Below are positions 1 through 8,808 of a stretch of 64,000 bases of DNA, in pieces; position 1 is the first letter of the stretch, and each line of letters starts with the position of its first letter. The position numbers were made by a program, and so were the translations under genes. The DNA comes from Planctomycetota bacterium (GTDB taxonomy: Bacteria > Planctomycetota > UBA1135 > UBA2386): positions 310,001-374,000 of the forward strand of contig JACKIC010000003.1 in NCBI GenBank assembly GCA_020638655.1, read 5' to 3'. The notes beneath the pieces are model-generated. The model was not told the DNA's origin, searched no databases, and saw nothing but the letters and a program-made list of their open reading frames with translations.

Positions 1-294
1 GCTCTGGTGCCGGCGGCGCAGGCGACGCCGATGCTGACCACGATCTGCTACCCCGCGGGTGTCGACGACAAGGCGTTCCGCGCCCGGCTGCGTCAGCATC
101 ACGGCATCGAGGTCGGCGGCGGGCTCGGGACGCTCGCCGGGAAGGTGTTCCGCGTCGGCCTGATGGGGCACGGCGCGCGGCTGGAGAACGTCACCACGGC
201 CCTCGGGGCGTTCGGTCTCGCGATCGAGCAGCAGGGTCGCGAGGTCGACACGGAGGGCGCGATCCGCGCCGCCCTCGTCGCCCACGACGGCTGA
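1..294 (+). CDS. Class V aminotransferase, C-terminal part (5' end outside window)
   Basis: Only the last 97 residues are present; the frame is open from base 1 to TGA at 292-294. The tail resembles the C-terminal domain of alanine-glyoxylate / serine-pyruvate aminotransferases (PLP-dependent, fold type I). It shows a GIEVGGGLG turn followed by KVFRVGLMGHGAR, where family members place the arginine that binds the substrate carboxylate, and then the usual final helix. The PLP lysine lies upstream of the window and cannot be checked. The next gene, gmhA, starts 55 bases downstream on the same strand, so the two may be co-transcribed. The family call is fairly secure; the exact amino donor and acceptor cannot be told from this fragment. 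Confidence 0.8.
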   Translation, partial: ALVPAAQATPMLTTICYPAGVDDKAFRARLRQHHGIEVGGGLGTLAGKVFRVGLMGHGARLENVTTALGAFGLAIEQQGREVDTEGAIRAALVAHDG

Positions 295-349
295 TGGCCA
301 GAAAACCCTCGCCCGGTGGTGCGGCGGCCGGCAGCATCCAGCGGTCGCC

Positions 350-925
350 ATGAACGAAGCCTCGATCCGCGCCACCTTCGCCGACAGTCTGCAGACCAAG
401 CAGCGGTTCCTCGACGCTTGCGTGCCCAGCCTGCAGCAGCTCTGCGAAGTGGCGATCCGCGTGTTGCGCGGCGGCGGCAAGCTGCTGTTCTGCGGCAACG
501 GCGGCAGTTCGTGTGACGCCGCCCACGCGGCAGGCGAGCTGGTCGGCTGGTTCGAAGCCAAGCAGCGCCGCGCCTACGCGGCGATCGCGCTCGGGCACCA
601 GGTGCCGACCCTGACCGCGATCGGCAACGACGCCGGCTACGAGCACGTCTTCGCGCGCGAGGTCGAGGCGATCGGGCGCCCCGGCGACCTGCTGATCGGC
701 TTCACCACGTCGGGCGGCAGCAAGAACGTCGTCAAGGCGCTGCAGAAGGCGCGTGAGCAGGGGATCGGCACGGCGGTGCTCTGCGGCGAGAAGCGGGGCG
801 CCGCGCTCGAACACGCCGACGTCGTGGTGCAGGTGCCTTCGGCCAACACCGCGCGCATCCAGGAGTGTCACCTGGTCTGCGTGCACGTGCTCTGCGGTGC
901 CGTCGAAGCGGCGCTCGGCGCCTGA
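350..925 (+). CDS. gmhA: Sedoheptulose-7-phosphate isomerase (SIS domain)
   Basis: This 191-residue single SIS-domain protein has the usual GmhA length. GmhA converts sedoheptulose 7-phosphate to D-glycero-D-manno-heptose 7-phosphate, the first step towards ADP-heptose for lipopolysaccharide, in the cytoplasm. Family motifs are in order: the phosphate-binding FCGNGGSSCDAAH (about 47-59), LTAIGNDAGYEHVFAR (88-103), the SIS loop TTSGGS (119-124), and TARIQECHLVCVH (167-179). The last carries the glutamine and histidine that, with His59 and Glu63, match the metal-site residues of known GmhA enzymes. The ATG at 350 places the first helix as in homologues. A DnaA-associated SIS protein (DiaA) is the main alternative, but the metal-site pattern favours GmhA. 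No other heptose gene is nearby. Confidence 0.88.
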   Translation: MNEASIRATFADSLQTKQRFLDACVPSLQQLCEVAIRVLRGGGKLLFCGNGGSSCDAAHAAGELVGWFEAKQRRAYAAIALGHQVPTLTAIGNDAGYEHVFAREVEAIGRPGDLLIGFTTSGGSKNVVKALQKAREQGIGTAVLCGEKRGAALEHADVVVQVPSANTARIQECHLVCVHVLCGAVEAALGA

Positions 926-953
926 GCGCGGCCTCGCTCCTGCCCGGTGTGGC

Positions 954-1655
954 CTACTGGCCCTTCTTCTCGACGAAGCGCCAGCTCGAGCACCAGACGT
1001 CGTCGAAGCCCGGCACGAGCGGCATCGGCCCGTTCGGGTGCACCAGGCTGATCGTGGCGCCCGCCGCGCGCCGCAGCAGCTCGCTCGGCAGCTCGCTGCT
1101 CAGCGGCGGCGCCAGCGGCGTCTCGCCGAGCGCCGGCTTGGTCACCAGCATCGACCGGTCGGGCATCACCGAGTTCGACCAGCGGCGCAGCTTGGGCAGG
1201 ATGGCCTCGAGCTCGGGCAGCGGCTGCAGCGCGGCGATCACCACGACCGTGCTCGTGCCCTGGACCTGGCTGCGCGTGGTCCAGGCAAGTTCCTTGGTCT
1301 CGGACTTCTCGGTCTCGGTCTTGCCCGGCAGCGTCGCCATGCCGGTGGGCAGCGGCTGCGCCAGGTCGCTCTTGAGGTCGGCAGATGGCCAGAGCAGCAG
1401 GGTGCCGTCGACGATGCTGTGGCTGAACACGTAGACGTAGGTCGGCGCGATCGCCGTGAACGCCAGGCGGAACGGCGACTCGGCCGGCAGCTCGTCGTAG
1501 TTCTTCGCCTGCTTGATCTCGGTGCCGGTGCCGACGCGCCACGTGCAGGCCGGGGCGTCGGCGCTGGCCTGCCGCTGCCAGAAGTAGCCGGCGATGGCGA
1601 GCGCCGCCGCGACGGGGAGTAGCCGACGGGTCAGGGACTTCTTGGGTGCGGCCAT
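954..1655 (-). CDS. Exported or membrane-anchored protein, DUF4384-like
   Basis: The 233-residue protein starts with a basic stretch (KKSLTRR) and a hydrophobic segment at about 12-24 with no clear cleavage site, so it is probably anchored by its N-terminus and faces the periplasm. The segment YVYVFSHSIVDGTLLLWPS resembles the core of DUF4384, a domain found in proteins with peptidase or kinase partners, but I could not confirm this. A KTETEKSETKE run near 110-120 looks like a flexible linker. The gene converges on gmhA (28 bases between stop codons) and lies upstream of the YdfG-like gene on the same strand with a 22-base gap, so it may belong to the leftward row from 5119. Function unknown. 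Confidence 0.6.
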   Translation of the reverse strand: MAAPKKSLTRRLLPVAAALAIAGYFWQRQASADAPACTWRVGTGTEIKQAKNYDELPAESPFRLAFTAIAPTYVYVFSHSIVDGTLLLWPSADLKSDLAQPLPTGMATLPGKTETEKSETKELAWTTRSQVQGTSTVVVIAALQPLPELEAILPKLRRWSNSVMPDRSMLVTKPALGETPLAPPLSSELPSELLRRAAGATISLVHPNGPMPLVPGFDDVWCSSWRFVEKKGQ

Positions 1656-1677
1656 GGGTGCCTTCGCGTGCGTTGGA

Positions 1678-2412
1678 CTACTGGCGGTGCACCATCTGCG
1701 GGTTTGCCTGGTCGGTGGGCATGACCACGATGGTGTCGAGGTTGACGTGCGCCGGGCGGTTGGCGGCGAACGCGACGCACTCAGCGACGTCCTCGGCGGT
1801 CAGCGGCCTCGTGCCGGTGTAGACCTTCGCAGCGCGCTCGGCGTCGCCGCGGAAGCGCACCAGCGAGAACTCGGTGTCGACCATGCCCGGGTCGACGCTG
1901 GTGACGCGGATGTTGCTGCCCAGCGTCTCCATGCGGATGGCTTCGCAGATCGGCTGCAGCGCGCGCTTGCTGCCGCAGTAGACGCCGCCGCCGACGTAGG
2001 CCTTGTGGCCCGCGATCGAGCCGATCACGACGACGTGGCCGGTCTTGCGCGCGATCATCTGCGGCAGCACCCGGCGCGTGACTTCGAGCAGGCCGAGCAC
2101 GTTGGTCTCGATCATCTCGCGCCACGCCTCGCCGGTGCCCTCGGCGATCTTCTCGACGTCGCGGGCCAGGCCGGCGTTGTTGACCAACACGTCGATCGGC
2201 CCGTTGGCGGCGACCGCCGCGGCGACGAACCGTTCCACGCTGCCCGCGTCGGTGACGTCCAGTTGGTGGCAGAACGCGTCCGGCACGACCTCGGCGAGGC
2301 GCTCGACGCGTCGGGCGCCGAGCGACAGGCGATCTCCGTTGGCGTGGAAGGCGCGGGCGCAGGCTGCTCCGATGCCGGAGCTGGCGCCGGTGACGACGAC
2401 GTGGCGGCTCAT
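1678..2412 (-). CDS. SDR-family NAD(P)-dependent oxidoreductase, YdfG-like
   Basis: A classical short-chain dehydrogenase of 244 residues. The ATG at 2412 places the cofactor motif TGASSGIG at residues 8-15. An upstream GTG at 2448 would add twelve residues before the Rossmann fold and overlap the next gene, so I prefer 2412. NNAG, the catalytic serine region (VIGSIAG) and the YxxxK pair (YCGSK) are all present, followed by DPGMVDTEFS. The sequence follows E. coli YdfG closely to its end, including the final NLDTIVVMP and HRQ. YdfG is an NADP-dependent 3-hydroxy acid / malonic semialdehyde reductase, and a similar substrate is likely but not proven. It follows the TauE-like gene by 29 bases on the same strand. 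Confidence 0.9.
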   Translation of the reverse strand: MSRHVVVTGASSGIGAACARAFHANGDRLSLGARRVERLAEVVPDAFCHQLDVTDAGSVERFVAAAVAANGPIDVLVNNAGLARDVEKIAEGTGEAWREMIETNVLGLLEVTRRVLPQMIARKTGHVVVIGSIAGHKAYVGGGVYCGSKRALQPICEAIRMETLGSNIRVTSVDPGMVDTEFSLVRFRGDAERAAKVYTGTRPLTAEDVAECVAFAANRPAHVNLDTIVVMPTDQANPQMVHRQ

Positions 2413-2441
2413 GTCCGGACGATAGGAACTGCCGCCGCGGG

Positions 2442-3194
2442 CTACCACAGTGCGAGCAGGATCTGTCGCACCTGCTCGAGCAGCGTCAGCGCGGCGATTG
2501 CGATGATCACGCGGCGCACCGCGGCGCTGCCCTTGGCGACGCTCCAGTGGCTCGCCGAGTAGCTGCCCAACCCCGCGCCGACCGCGAGCGCGATCGCGGG
2601 GATCCAGGCGATGCTGTCGGCGGCGACGAAGGTGGCGGCGCTGGCCAGCGAGCTGGTGATCACGACGGTGCTCTTGGCCATGTTGACGGCGACCAGGTCG
2701 CGGTCGTAGGCCTTGGCCAGCACCAGCGTGGCGACGAGACCCGTGCCGACCTGCACGAAGCCCATGTGCAGGCCGATCACGAAGCAGCCGAGCGCGCCGA
2801 GCCAGGCCGCGCGCGGCGCCGCAGAGGTGTCGGTGCGGCCCCGCACCTGCTGCAGCAGCAGCGCCACCAGCATCAGCGCGAGGTAGCTGCGGAACACCAG
2901 GTCCGGCAGGTCGAGCGCCAGCCGGCTGCCGAGCAGCGCGCCCGGAACGGCGAGCAGTCCCTGGCCCCAGGCGCGCAGCGGCGGCCGCCGGCCGGCCCGC
3001 CAGAATCCCAGGAACGCGAACGTGCCGATCGCCACCGCGGCGATGCGCGAACTGGGATTGGCCGCCGACAACGGCAGGCCCCAGACGTGCTCGAAGGCCA
3101 ACAGGCCGAGCACGCCGGCGCCGCCGGCGACGTTGTTGATCGCGCCCATCGCGATGCCGGCGACGACCGTGACCGCGATGGCGAGTTCGTGCAC
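2442..3194 (-). CDS. TauE/SafE-family membrane permease
   Basis: This 250-residue protein is almost entirely hydrophobic, with about eight predicted membrane helices. It matches the TauE/SafE fold: two repeats, each beginning with a glycine-rich helix (GAINNVAGGAG near residue 20, GLHMGFVQVGTG in the second half), the first followed by NPSSRIA. Family members export sulfite, sulfoacetate or other small organic anions, but substrates are poorly predictable. Translation starts at GTG 3192-3194, with a weak AGG upstream. It lies 16 bases downstream of mdh and upstream of the YdfG-like reductase, so all three are probably one transcript. That context suggests export of a small carboxylate or sulfonate, which is only inference. 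Confidence 0.82.
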   Translation of the reverse strand: MHELAIAVTVVAGIAMGAINNVAGGAGVLGLLAFEHVWGLPLSAANPSSRIAAVAIGTFAFLGFWRAGRRPPLRAWGQGLLAVPGALLGSRLALDLPDLVFRSYLALMLVALLLQQVRGRTDTSAAPRAAWLGALGCFVIGLHMGFVQVGTGLVATLVLAKAYDRDLVAVNMAKSTVVITSSLASAATFVAADSIAWIPAIALAVGAGLGSYSASHWSVAKGSAAVRRVIIAIAALTLLEQVRQILLALW

Positions 3195-3210
3195 GTGTTG
3201 CCTGCTCGGC

Positions 3211-4197
3211 TCAGCCCAGCAGGTCCTTGACCATGTCGCGCTCTTCGCAGAGCTCCTTCCAGGTGATCGCGGCCTTCTGCTTGCTGAAGTCGTTCATCGC
3301 CAGGCCGGGCACGATCTGCCAGTTGCCCTTGCCGTCGGTGGTGCACGGGAAGCCGCTGATGATGCCCTCGGGCGTGCCGTAGCTGCCGTCGCTGATCACG
3401 CACAGGGCTGCGGGATCGTCCGCGGTGGTCACGGTGTAGAGCGAGCGGGCGTGGTCGACCGCGGCCTGCGCGGCCGACAGCGCCGAGGACTTGCCGCGCG
3501 CCTCGATGATCGCCTTGCCCCGCTCCTGCACGGTCTTCATGAAGGGGCCCTGCAGCCAGGCGTCGTCGTTGATGGCCTGCGCCGCGGGCTTGCCGTCGAT
3601 CGTCGCGTGGTGCCAGTCGGGGTACTGGGTGTTGCTGTGGTTGCCCCAGATGATCACGTTCTTGACCGTCGACCAGTGCTTGCCGGCGCGCAGCGCGAGC
3701 TGCGACTTGGCGCGGTTCTGGTCGAGGCGGGTCATCGCCGAGAAGCGCGCCGCGGGCACGCCCTTGGCGTTGTGCATCGCGATCAGGCAGTTGGTGTTGC
3801 ACGGGTTGCCGACCACGACGACGCGCACGTCGGGGCCGGCGGCCTCGCCGATGGCGCGACCCTGGCCGATGAAGATCTTGCCGTTCTCCTGCAGCAGGTC
3901 CTTGCGCTCCATGCCCGGGCCGCGCGGCTTGCTGCCGACCAGCAGGCACAGGTCCGCGTCCTTGAAGGCGACCTTGGGGTCGTCCGAGCAGGTGACTTCG
4001 GTCAGCAGCGGGAACGCGCAATCCTCGAGCTCCATGCGCACGCCGCCGAGGGCCGGCAACACCGGGGTGACCTCGAGGAGCTGCAGGGCGACCTTGACGT
4101 TCGGGCCGAAGATGCCGCCACTGGCGATCATCGGCAGCAGGGAATAACCGATCTGACCGGCGGCGCCGGTCACCGCGACACGCTTCACAGTGCTCAT
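3211..4197 (-). CDS. mdh: NAD-dependent malate dehydrogenase
   Basis: Malate dehydrogenase interconverts malate and oxaloacetate in the TCA cycle. From the ATG at 4197 the protein has 328 residues, the standard size of the cytosolic-type (MDH type 2) family; a GTG 18 bases upstream is possible but unlikely. The N-terminus has the NAD-binding VTGAAGQIGYSLLP. Later come LVGSKPRGPGMERKDLL (mobile loop with substrate arginines), VVGNPCNTN, MTRLDQNRAKSQLA (catalytic Asp and Arg) and IIWGNHSNTQYPD (catalytic His). All expected active-site residues are present. It heads a leftward group with TauE and the YdfG-like gene. The Dabb protein gene starts upstream with 91 bases between them. Confidence 0.96.
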   Translation of the reverse strand: MSTVKRVAVTGAAGQIGYSLLPMIASGGIFGPNVKVALQLLEVTPVLPALGGVRMELEDCAFPLLTEVTCSDDPKVAFKDADLCLLVGSKPRGPGMERKDLLQENGKIFIGQGRAIGEAAGPDVRVVVVGNPCNTNCLIAMHNAKGVPAARFSAMTRLDQNRAKSQLALRAGKHWSTVKNVIIWGNHSNTQYPDWHHATIDGKPAAQAINDDAWLQGPFMKTVQERGKAIIEARGKSSALSAAQAAVDHARSLYTVTTADDPAALCVISDGSYGTPEGIISGFPCTTDGKGNWQIVPGLAMNDFSKQKAAITWKELCEERDMVKDLLG

Positions 4198-4288
4198 CGG
4201 GGCGATTGCACCCAAACGACGGTTGCCGTTCCAGAGGCTGGACTCAGATCCGTGTCACCGCGATCCGGCCGGCGCGGCGGCCGCCGGG

Positions 4289-4591
4289 TCAGCCACTCGC
4301 GTCGTCACCCAGCGCGACGATCCGGCGACTGACCACCGGGTCGAGCTCCTCGGCGTGCACGCGGGCGAACTCGTCGTGCCGCAGGAAGATGTCGCAGGCG
4401 ACGCGGTCCGTGAACGCCGAGAACAGGACCAGGTTGAAGCCGCCGCTCTCGGGGGCGAGGTTGTGCGTGACCACGAAGTGCTCGACGCCGGGCAGGGTCT
4501 CGACCAGGGACTGCAGGGACTCCCGGGCGGCGCGCACCTGACCCAGGGCAACCCCGGGCCGCAGTGCGTAGAGGATCGTGCAGTGGAACAT
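4289..4591 (-). CDS. Dabb (stress-responsive A/B barrel) domain protein
   Basis: A 100-residue protein consisting of one Dabb domain, a ferredoxin-like barrel that dimerises. Visible features are the opening strand MFHCTILYALRPG, a helix leading to LPGVEHFVVTHNLAPES, and the characteristic FNLVLFSAFTDRVACDIFLRHDEFARVH, where homologues have the conserved Y/F...HP-like stretch. Dabb proteins are associated with stress or act as small enzymes, and no substrate can be assigned here. It sits between the DUF2203 gene and mdh on the same strand. The family assignment is good and the function is unknown. Confidence 0.78.
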   Translation of the reverse strand: MFHCTILYALRPGVALGQVRAARESLQSLVETLPGVEHFVVTHNLAPESGGFNLVLFSAFTDRVACDIFLRHDEFARVHAEELDPVVSRRIVALGDDASG

Positions 4592-4687
4592 CGGTCGCCA
4601 GCATGCTGGCGGTTGCTTCCCCGCGGCGCAATCTCGCGCCGGATTCCCGGGCGCGGGCGCCCGCCGTGGGGCGCCCGCACGCTCCGG

Positions 4688-5119
4688 TCACGCGCCCTTG
4701 GCGCGGACCCGCAGCGGCCGTCGTTGGTCTTCTTCTTCGCCGACCGGGTGGCCGTGGCAGACCGAGTCTTCGCCTTCCTGCCAGCAGAAGACGACCGTGC
4801 CGTTCGTCGTCGTGCTGCGCGGACCCAGGCGGTTCTGGCCCGGGATGTGGATCGTCAGCGGATCGGTGCGCAGGACCGTCATGCCGAGCTCTTCGAACTC
4901 GGCGCGGCAGTGCCTGATCGCGTCGTCGTGTTCCCAGATCCGGGCGTCCAGCTCCGCCAGCTCGCCGCGCAGCCCCTCGGGGGTCTGCGCCTTCTCGAGC
5001 AGTTCGCGCCGGCGGCGCAGGGCGCGCCGATCGATCCGTCGCTCCACCAGCTCTGCCGCGATCGCCCGGATCAGGGGCAGCGCCAGGTTGGCTTCGGCCA
5101 GGGTGTAGGTGCGCTTCAT
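4688..5119 (-). CDS. DUF2203-family protein
   Basis: This 143-residue soluble protein starts at ATG 5119, preceded by an AGAAGGAAG ribosome-binding sequence. The opening YTLAEANLALPLIRAI is the diagnostic N-terminal motif of DUF2203. It is followed by a charged helical pair (RRALRRRRELLEKAQ and RIWEHDDAIRHC) and by the domain's second half, where a Pro/Gly strand leads into VVFCWQEGEDSVCHGHPVGE. That last block corresponds to the CWRLGE...WH segment of the family. The function of DUF2203 is not known to me. It is divergent from the ETF-QO gene across 135 bases that must hold both promoters. Confidence 0.78.
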   Translation of the reverse strand: MKRTYTLAEANLALPLIRAIAAELVERRIDRRALRRRRELLEKAQTPEGLRGELAELDARIWEHDDAIRHCRAEFEELGMTVLRTDPLTIHIPGQNRLGPRSTTTNGTVVFCWQEGEDSVCHGHPVGEEEDQRRPLRVRAKGA

Positions 5120-5254
5120 GGTCTTCCTTCTGTTGCCATGAGCCGCCGCCCACCTGTCGTCCCGGATCTTGCGGGCGGTCGAAGTTTGCAGCGACTCGTG
5201 GCACTTGTAGTGTGACGGCCGACAGCGGTTACCAAGCGGGCCGCCGACAAAAGC

Positions 5255-6973
5255 ATGACCGAACGAGATGTGATGGAATTCGACGTCGTGATCGTCGGCG
5301 GGGGACCCGCCGGCCTGTGCACGGCGATCCACCTGGCGCAGTCCGTCGAGCGGCACAACGCCGAGGTCGAACGGACCGGGGCGGGCGAGAAGCTCAGCCC
5401 CGAAATCTGCCTGATCGAAAAGGCCGCGGAGATCGGCGCCCACTCGATCTCGGGCGCCGTGCTCGATCCCAAGGCCCTGGACGCGCTGCTGCCCGAATGG
5501 CGCACGATGCAGCCCAAGGCCCCGGTCGAGGCGGAAGTGCACGAGGACTATGCCCTGTGGCTGACGGAGAAGGGGGGCATGAAGTTCCCGATCACGCCGC
5601 CGCCGTTGCGCAACCACGGCAACTTCGTGGTCTCCCTGAACAAGCTGGTGCGTTGGCTCGGCGAGATCGCCGAGCAGAAGGGCATCCAGATCTTCCCCGG
5701 CTTCCCGGGCGCGGTCCTGCAGCGCGACGGCGACAAGGTCACCGGCGTGCAGCTCGCCGACTCGGGCCTGGACAAGAACGGCGAGAAGAAGGGCAACTAC
5801 GAACCCGGCGGCATCCTCGCCGCCAAGCTCGTGGTCCTGGCCGAAGGCAGCCGCGGCTCGATGACCAAGCAGCTGGTCGCCGACCTCGGCCTGCAGGGCA
5901 AGAACCCGCAGGTCTACGGCATCGGCGTCAAGGAGGTCTGGGAGGTGCCCAAGGGCCAGTGCCCGCCGGGCCTGGTCGTGCACACCATGGGCTACCCGCT
6001 CGACAGCCAGACCTTCGGCGGCGGCTGGGTCTACGGCATGGGCGAGACCGAGGACGGCAAGAACATGGTCTCGGTCGGGCTCGTCGTCGGCCTGGACTAC
6101 CAGGATCCCACGATGGACGCGCACCGGCAGCTGCAGCGCATGAAACTGCACCCCAAGGTCGCCCCGTTCCTGCGCGGCGGCAAGCTGCTCAACTACGGCG
6201 CCAAGTCGCTGCCCGAGGGCGGGCTCTACTCGATGCCCCGGCACCACGGCGACGGCTTCGTGATCGTCGGCGACAGCGCCGGCCTGATGAACAGCATGCG
6301 CCTCAAGGGCATCCACCTGGCCATGCGCAGCGGCATGCTCGCCGCCGAGGCCGCGCTCGCCTGCCTGCGCAGCGGCGACTTCTCGGCCAAGGGCACCGCG
6401 CACTACGCCGAGGCGCTGCAGAAGGACTGGGTGCACGACGAGCTGTGGAAGTGCCGCAACTTCCATCAGGGCTTCCACAAGGGCCGGCTCGCGGGCCTGG
6501 TCAACGCCGGCTTCGCGCAGCTGTTCGGCGGCAAGGGCACGCTCTGGTCCGACGAACTGAAGAGCAACGCCGGTCACACCTACATGAAGAAGGTGGTGGA
6601 CTACTTCGGCGGCAAGGGCAAGCCCGAGGTCGAGAAGCTGCCCGAGGACGGCACGCTGACCTTCGACAAGCTGACCTCGGTCTACAGCTCGGGCACGATG
6701 CACGAGGAGGATCAGCCGTGCCACCTGGTGGTCACCGAGCCCGACCTGTGCTCGACGCGCTGCGTCGAGGAGTTCGGCAATCCGTGCCAGCACTTCTGTC
6801 CCGCGGCGGTCTACGAGATGGAGGAGAAGCCCGGGCGCAAGCACGGCGTCGACCTCAAGATCAACGCCAGCAACTGCGTGCATTGCAAGACCTGCGACAT
6901 CATGGACCCCTACCAGGTGATCAACTGGGTGACGCCCGAGGGCGGCGGCGGTCCGAACTACCAGAACCTCTAG
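5255..6973 (+). CDS. Electron transfer flavoprotein-ubiquinone oxidoreductase
   Basis: ETF-QO takes electrons from reduced electron transfer flavoprotein (fatty-acid and amino-acid oxidation) and passes them to the membrane quinone pool. The 572-residue protein has the family length once the eukaryotic leader is excluded. The FAD site VVIVGGGPAGL begins at residue 11; the ETF-QO-specific EKAAEIGAHSISGAVLDP and DSAGLMNSMRLKGIH follow. The C-terminus carries the [4Fe-4S] cysteines (STRC...NPCQHFCP and NCVHCKTCD) and ends with GGGGPNYQNL, as in homologues. An in-frame ATG at 5273 is an alternative start. No etfAB genes are next to it. A perfect palindrome 38 bases past the stop probably ends the transcript. 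Confidence 0.97.
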   Translation: MTERDVMEFDVVIVGGGPAGLCTAIHLAQSVERHNAEVERTGAGEKLSPEICLIEKAAEIGAHSISGAVLDPKALDALLPEWRTMQPKAPVEAEVHEDYALWLTEKGGMKFPITPPPLRNHGNFVVSLNKLVRWLGEIAEQKGIQIFPGFPGAVLQRDGDKVTGVQLADSGLDKNGEKKGNYEPGGILAAKLVVLAEGSRGSMTKQLVADLGLQGKNPQVYGIGVKEVWEVPKGQCPPGLVVHTMGYPLDSQTFGGGWVYGMGETEDGKNMVSVGLVVGLDYQDPTMDAHRQLQRMKLHPKVAPFLRGGKLLNYGAKSLPEGGLYSMPRHHGDGFVIVGDSAGLMNSMRLKGIHLAMRSGMLAAEAALACLRSGDFSAKGTAHYAEALQKDWVHDELWKCRNFHQGFHKGRLAGLVNAGFAQLFGGKGTLWSDELKSNAGHTYMKKVVDYFGGKGKPEVEKLPEDGTLTFDKLTSVYSSGTMHEEDQPCHLVVTEPDLCSTRCVEEFGNPCQHFCPAAVYEMEEKPGRKHGVDLKINASNCVHCKTCDIMDPYQVINWVTPEGGGGPNYQNL

Positions 6974-7011
6974 GCCGGGCTTCGGGAGCCCTCGGGGTTC
7001 CATGAGACGCA

Positions 7012-7055
7012 AAACGCCGACGGCCGCAGCACTCGTGCTGCGGCCGTCGGCGTTT
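7012..7055. terminator. Perfect 20-bp palindrome, bidirectional terminator
   Basis: Two perfectly complementary 20-base arms (7012-7031 and 7036-7055) flank a CTCG tetraloop. The stem begins AAACGCC on one side and ends GGCGTTT on the other, so each strand finishes the hairpin with a short T run, suited to intrinsic termination both ways. It lies between the convergent ETF-QO gene and the first secreted paralogue. The inner GGCCGCAGCA / TGCTGCGGCC core recurs at 8809-8836. Confidence 0.85.
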
Positions 7056-7104
7056 CGGCTCGGTGTCGCACCAGCGAGCTGGCGCGACGCCTCGCTGCGT
7101 CATC

Positions 7105-8664
7105 TCAGAGGATGTCGAGGACCAGCTTGATGCCGTTGGCGGTCAGCGCGCCGACCGCGTTGGCGCCGGCCGACAGGGCCGCGCCCTGCGTCTTGATCTC
7201 GACGCCGGCGAACGCCGGGTTGTTCGGGATCGAGAACGGCGAGCTGCCGGTGTTGCCGGAGGCGATCCAGATCAGCGTCGCGTCGATCGACACGTACTGG
7301 TAGCAGCTCGGCATGCCGATCGAGGTCAGGTCGATGCCGGGGTTGTACTCGGTCAGGCCGAGCAGGGTCGCGCCGACGGCCGTGTTGGCCGGCAGGTTGG
7401 TGGTCTCGAGCGTGATCGAGGTGCCGATCACCGGGCGATCGCTCGCGTCGTGCACGATCGGGGTGATGTCGTTGGCGCCGGTGACGAACGCCGGCGTCGC
7501 CGACAGATCGATCGAACCCGGATCGAGGTTGGCCGTGCCCGGGCTCCAGCCCGTGCCGCCCGCCGTCATCGCCATCGTGCCGAAGCGCAGCTCGACGGTG
7601 CCGGTCGAGTCGAACGCGTACTGGAACGTGTTCAGGTCCGTGGTCGAGCCGTAGTCCGGCACGCCGTCGAACGTGATGTAGGCCGTGCCCGTGACCGGGT
7701 CGGTGTCGAAGTAGACCGAGCCCAGCGAGCTCGGGTTGAGGTCGCGCCACTTGGCGGACCAGCACGGACCGTTGGTCAGGAACTGGCTCAGGTTGAACGA
7801 GCAGCAGCCGCTCAGGGTGTTGGCGGTGGCGTTGACGAAGCCGTTGCTCGAGATCCACAGGTCGGTGGTCGTGCCGCCCGGGTAGGGCAGGGTCCAGCCG
7901 AGCGGGAACTGCAGCACCTGGTCGTCACCGATCGTGACCGGGGTCGACGTCGGCACGTAGAGCGGGGTTGTGCCCGCGATCACGGCGTAGCCGGTGCCGA
8001 TGAACTGCATCGCCAGGCTCGTGTTCGACAGGTCGAATGCGGAGTGGCTCTCGTAGAACGAGGCGTATTCCTGGTTGCAGCCCGTGCCGAAGCTGAGCTT
8101 CTGCGCGAAGCCGGCGGGCGACTGGATGTAGACGTCGGCGCGCCCCATCGAGCCCGTGACGCCGCCGAAGGCCGGGAACGGGCCGGGGCCGGTCATGCTC
8201 GGACCCTGGCAGCCGGCGCGATAGATCGTCGTCGGGTTGCCGAGGATGCTGGTCTGGAACGTGCCGCCGCCGCTGCCGTACGACTTGGTCAGGTTCGGGC
8301 TGACCGCGACGTCGCTGCAACCGCCGTGGATGATGACTTCGTCACCCTGGTTGATCAGGACGTTGCAGGCCACCGGCGCATTCGCCGGCACGTTCTGGGC
8401 GATGAACAGCTGCGTCGTGTTCATGATCGTCCCGTTGGGGGCGCTCGGGAACAGGGCGACCTCGACGCACTGATCGGGCAGCGACGTCTCGTTGTAGACC
8501 TGGATGCCCGTGATCACGAACGTCGTCGGGGCGGTGAACGAGAAACCGCGCGAGTCCGTGTAGGTGTAGGAGCTGGAGAACGGCGGCATCGGCATCTGGG
8601 CGATGGCGGTGCTGGCCACGGTGCCGGCCAGTGCGAGGCCGAGGAGAGTTGCGTTGAGGCGCAT
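7105..8664 (-). CDS. Secreted protein with nidogen-like domain, paralogue A
   Basis: The 519-residue protein starts at ATG 8664 with a clear signal peptide (hydrophobic LLGLALAGTVAST, then AIA-Q near residue 23). Residues 25-190 are a Thr/Ser/Gly-rich beta region, and 230-400 resemble an extracellular nidogen-like domain: GWTLPYPGGTTTDLWISSNGF, then AKWRDLNP, VYFDTDPVTGTAYITFDGVPDYG and TVELRFG. A beta-rich tail follows (SIPNNPAFAGVEIKTQGAAL). No catalytic motif is visible, so it may be a surface-structure or adhesion protein, which is inference. It is a tandem duplicate of the gene at 8897-10459: from about residue 190 to the end the two are nearly identical, while the N-terminal thirds differ. 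A stem-loop follows its stop. Confidence 0.8.
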   Translation of the reverse strand: MRLNATLLGLALAGTVASTAIAQMPMPPFSSSYTYTDSRGFSFTAPTTFVITGIQVYNETSLPDQCVEVALFPSAPNGTIMNTTQLFIAQNVPANAPVACNVLINQGDEVIIHGGCSDVAVSPNLTKSYGSGGGTFQTSILGNPTTIYRAGCQGPSMTGPGPFPAFGGVTGSMGRADVYIQSPAGFAQKLSFGTGCNQEYASFYESHSAFDLSNTSLAMQFIGTGYAVIAGTTPLYVPTSTPVTIGDDQVLQFPLGWTLPYPGGTTTDLWISSNGFVNATANTLSGCCSFNLSQFLTNGPCWSAKWRDLNPSSLGSVYFDTDPVTGTAYITFDGVPDYGSTTDLNTFQYAFDSTGTVELRFGTMAMTAGGTGWSPGTANLDPGSIDLSATPAFVTGANDITPIVHDASDRPVIGTSITLETTNLPANTAVGATLLGLTEYNPGIDLTSIGMPSCYQYVSIDATLIWIASGNTGSSPFSIPNNPAFAGVEIKTQGAALSAGANAVGALTANGIKLVLDIL

Positions 8665-8808
8665 TCTAGTGCAGGTGGTTGTTACAGGGACGAAGTGGCG
8701 AGGTGATCTCGCTGTCGGGCTGAGACGAGGTGGCCCGGGTCGTTGGTTCCCCTCAATCCGGCTCTTTGGGGCGCGTTTGGTACACAGTTCTTGGCCCCCG
8801 TAATGCAA

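Noticed and set aside
5120..7012. Long minus-strand frame opposite ETF-QO, joined to the DUF2203 gene
   Set aside because: GC-driven shadow: Leu/Val/His/Arg-rich with no family motif, while the + strand encodes a complete ETF-QO.
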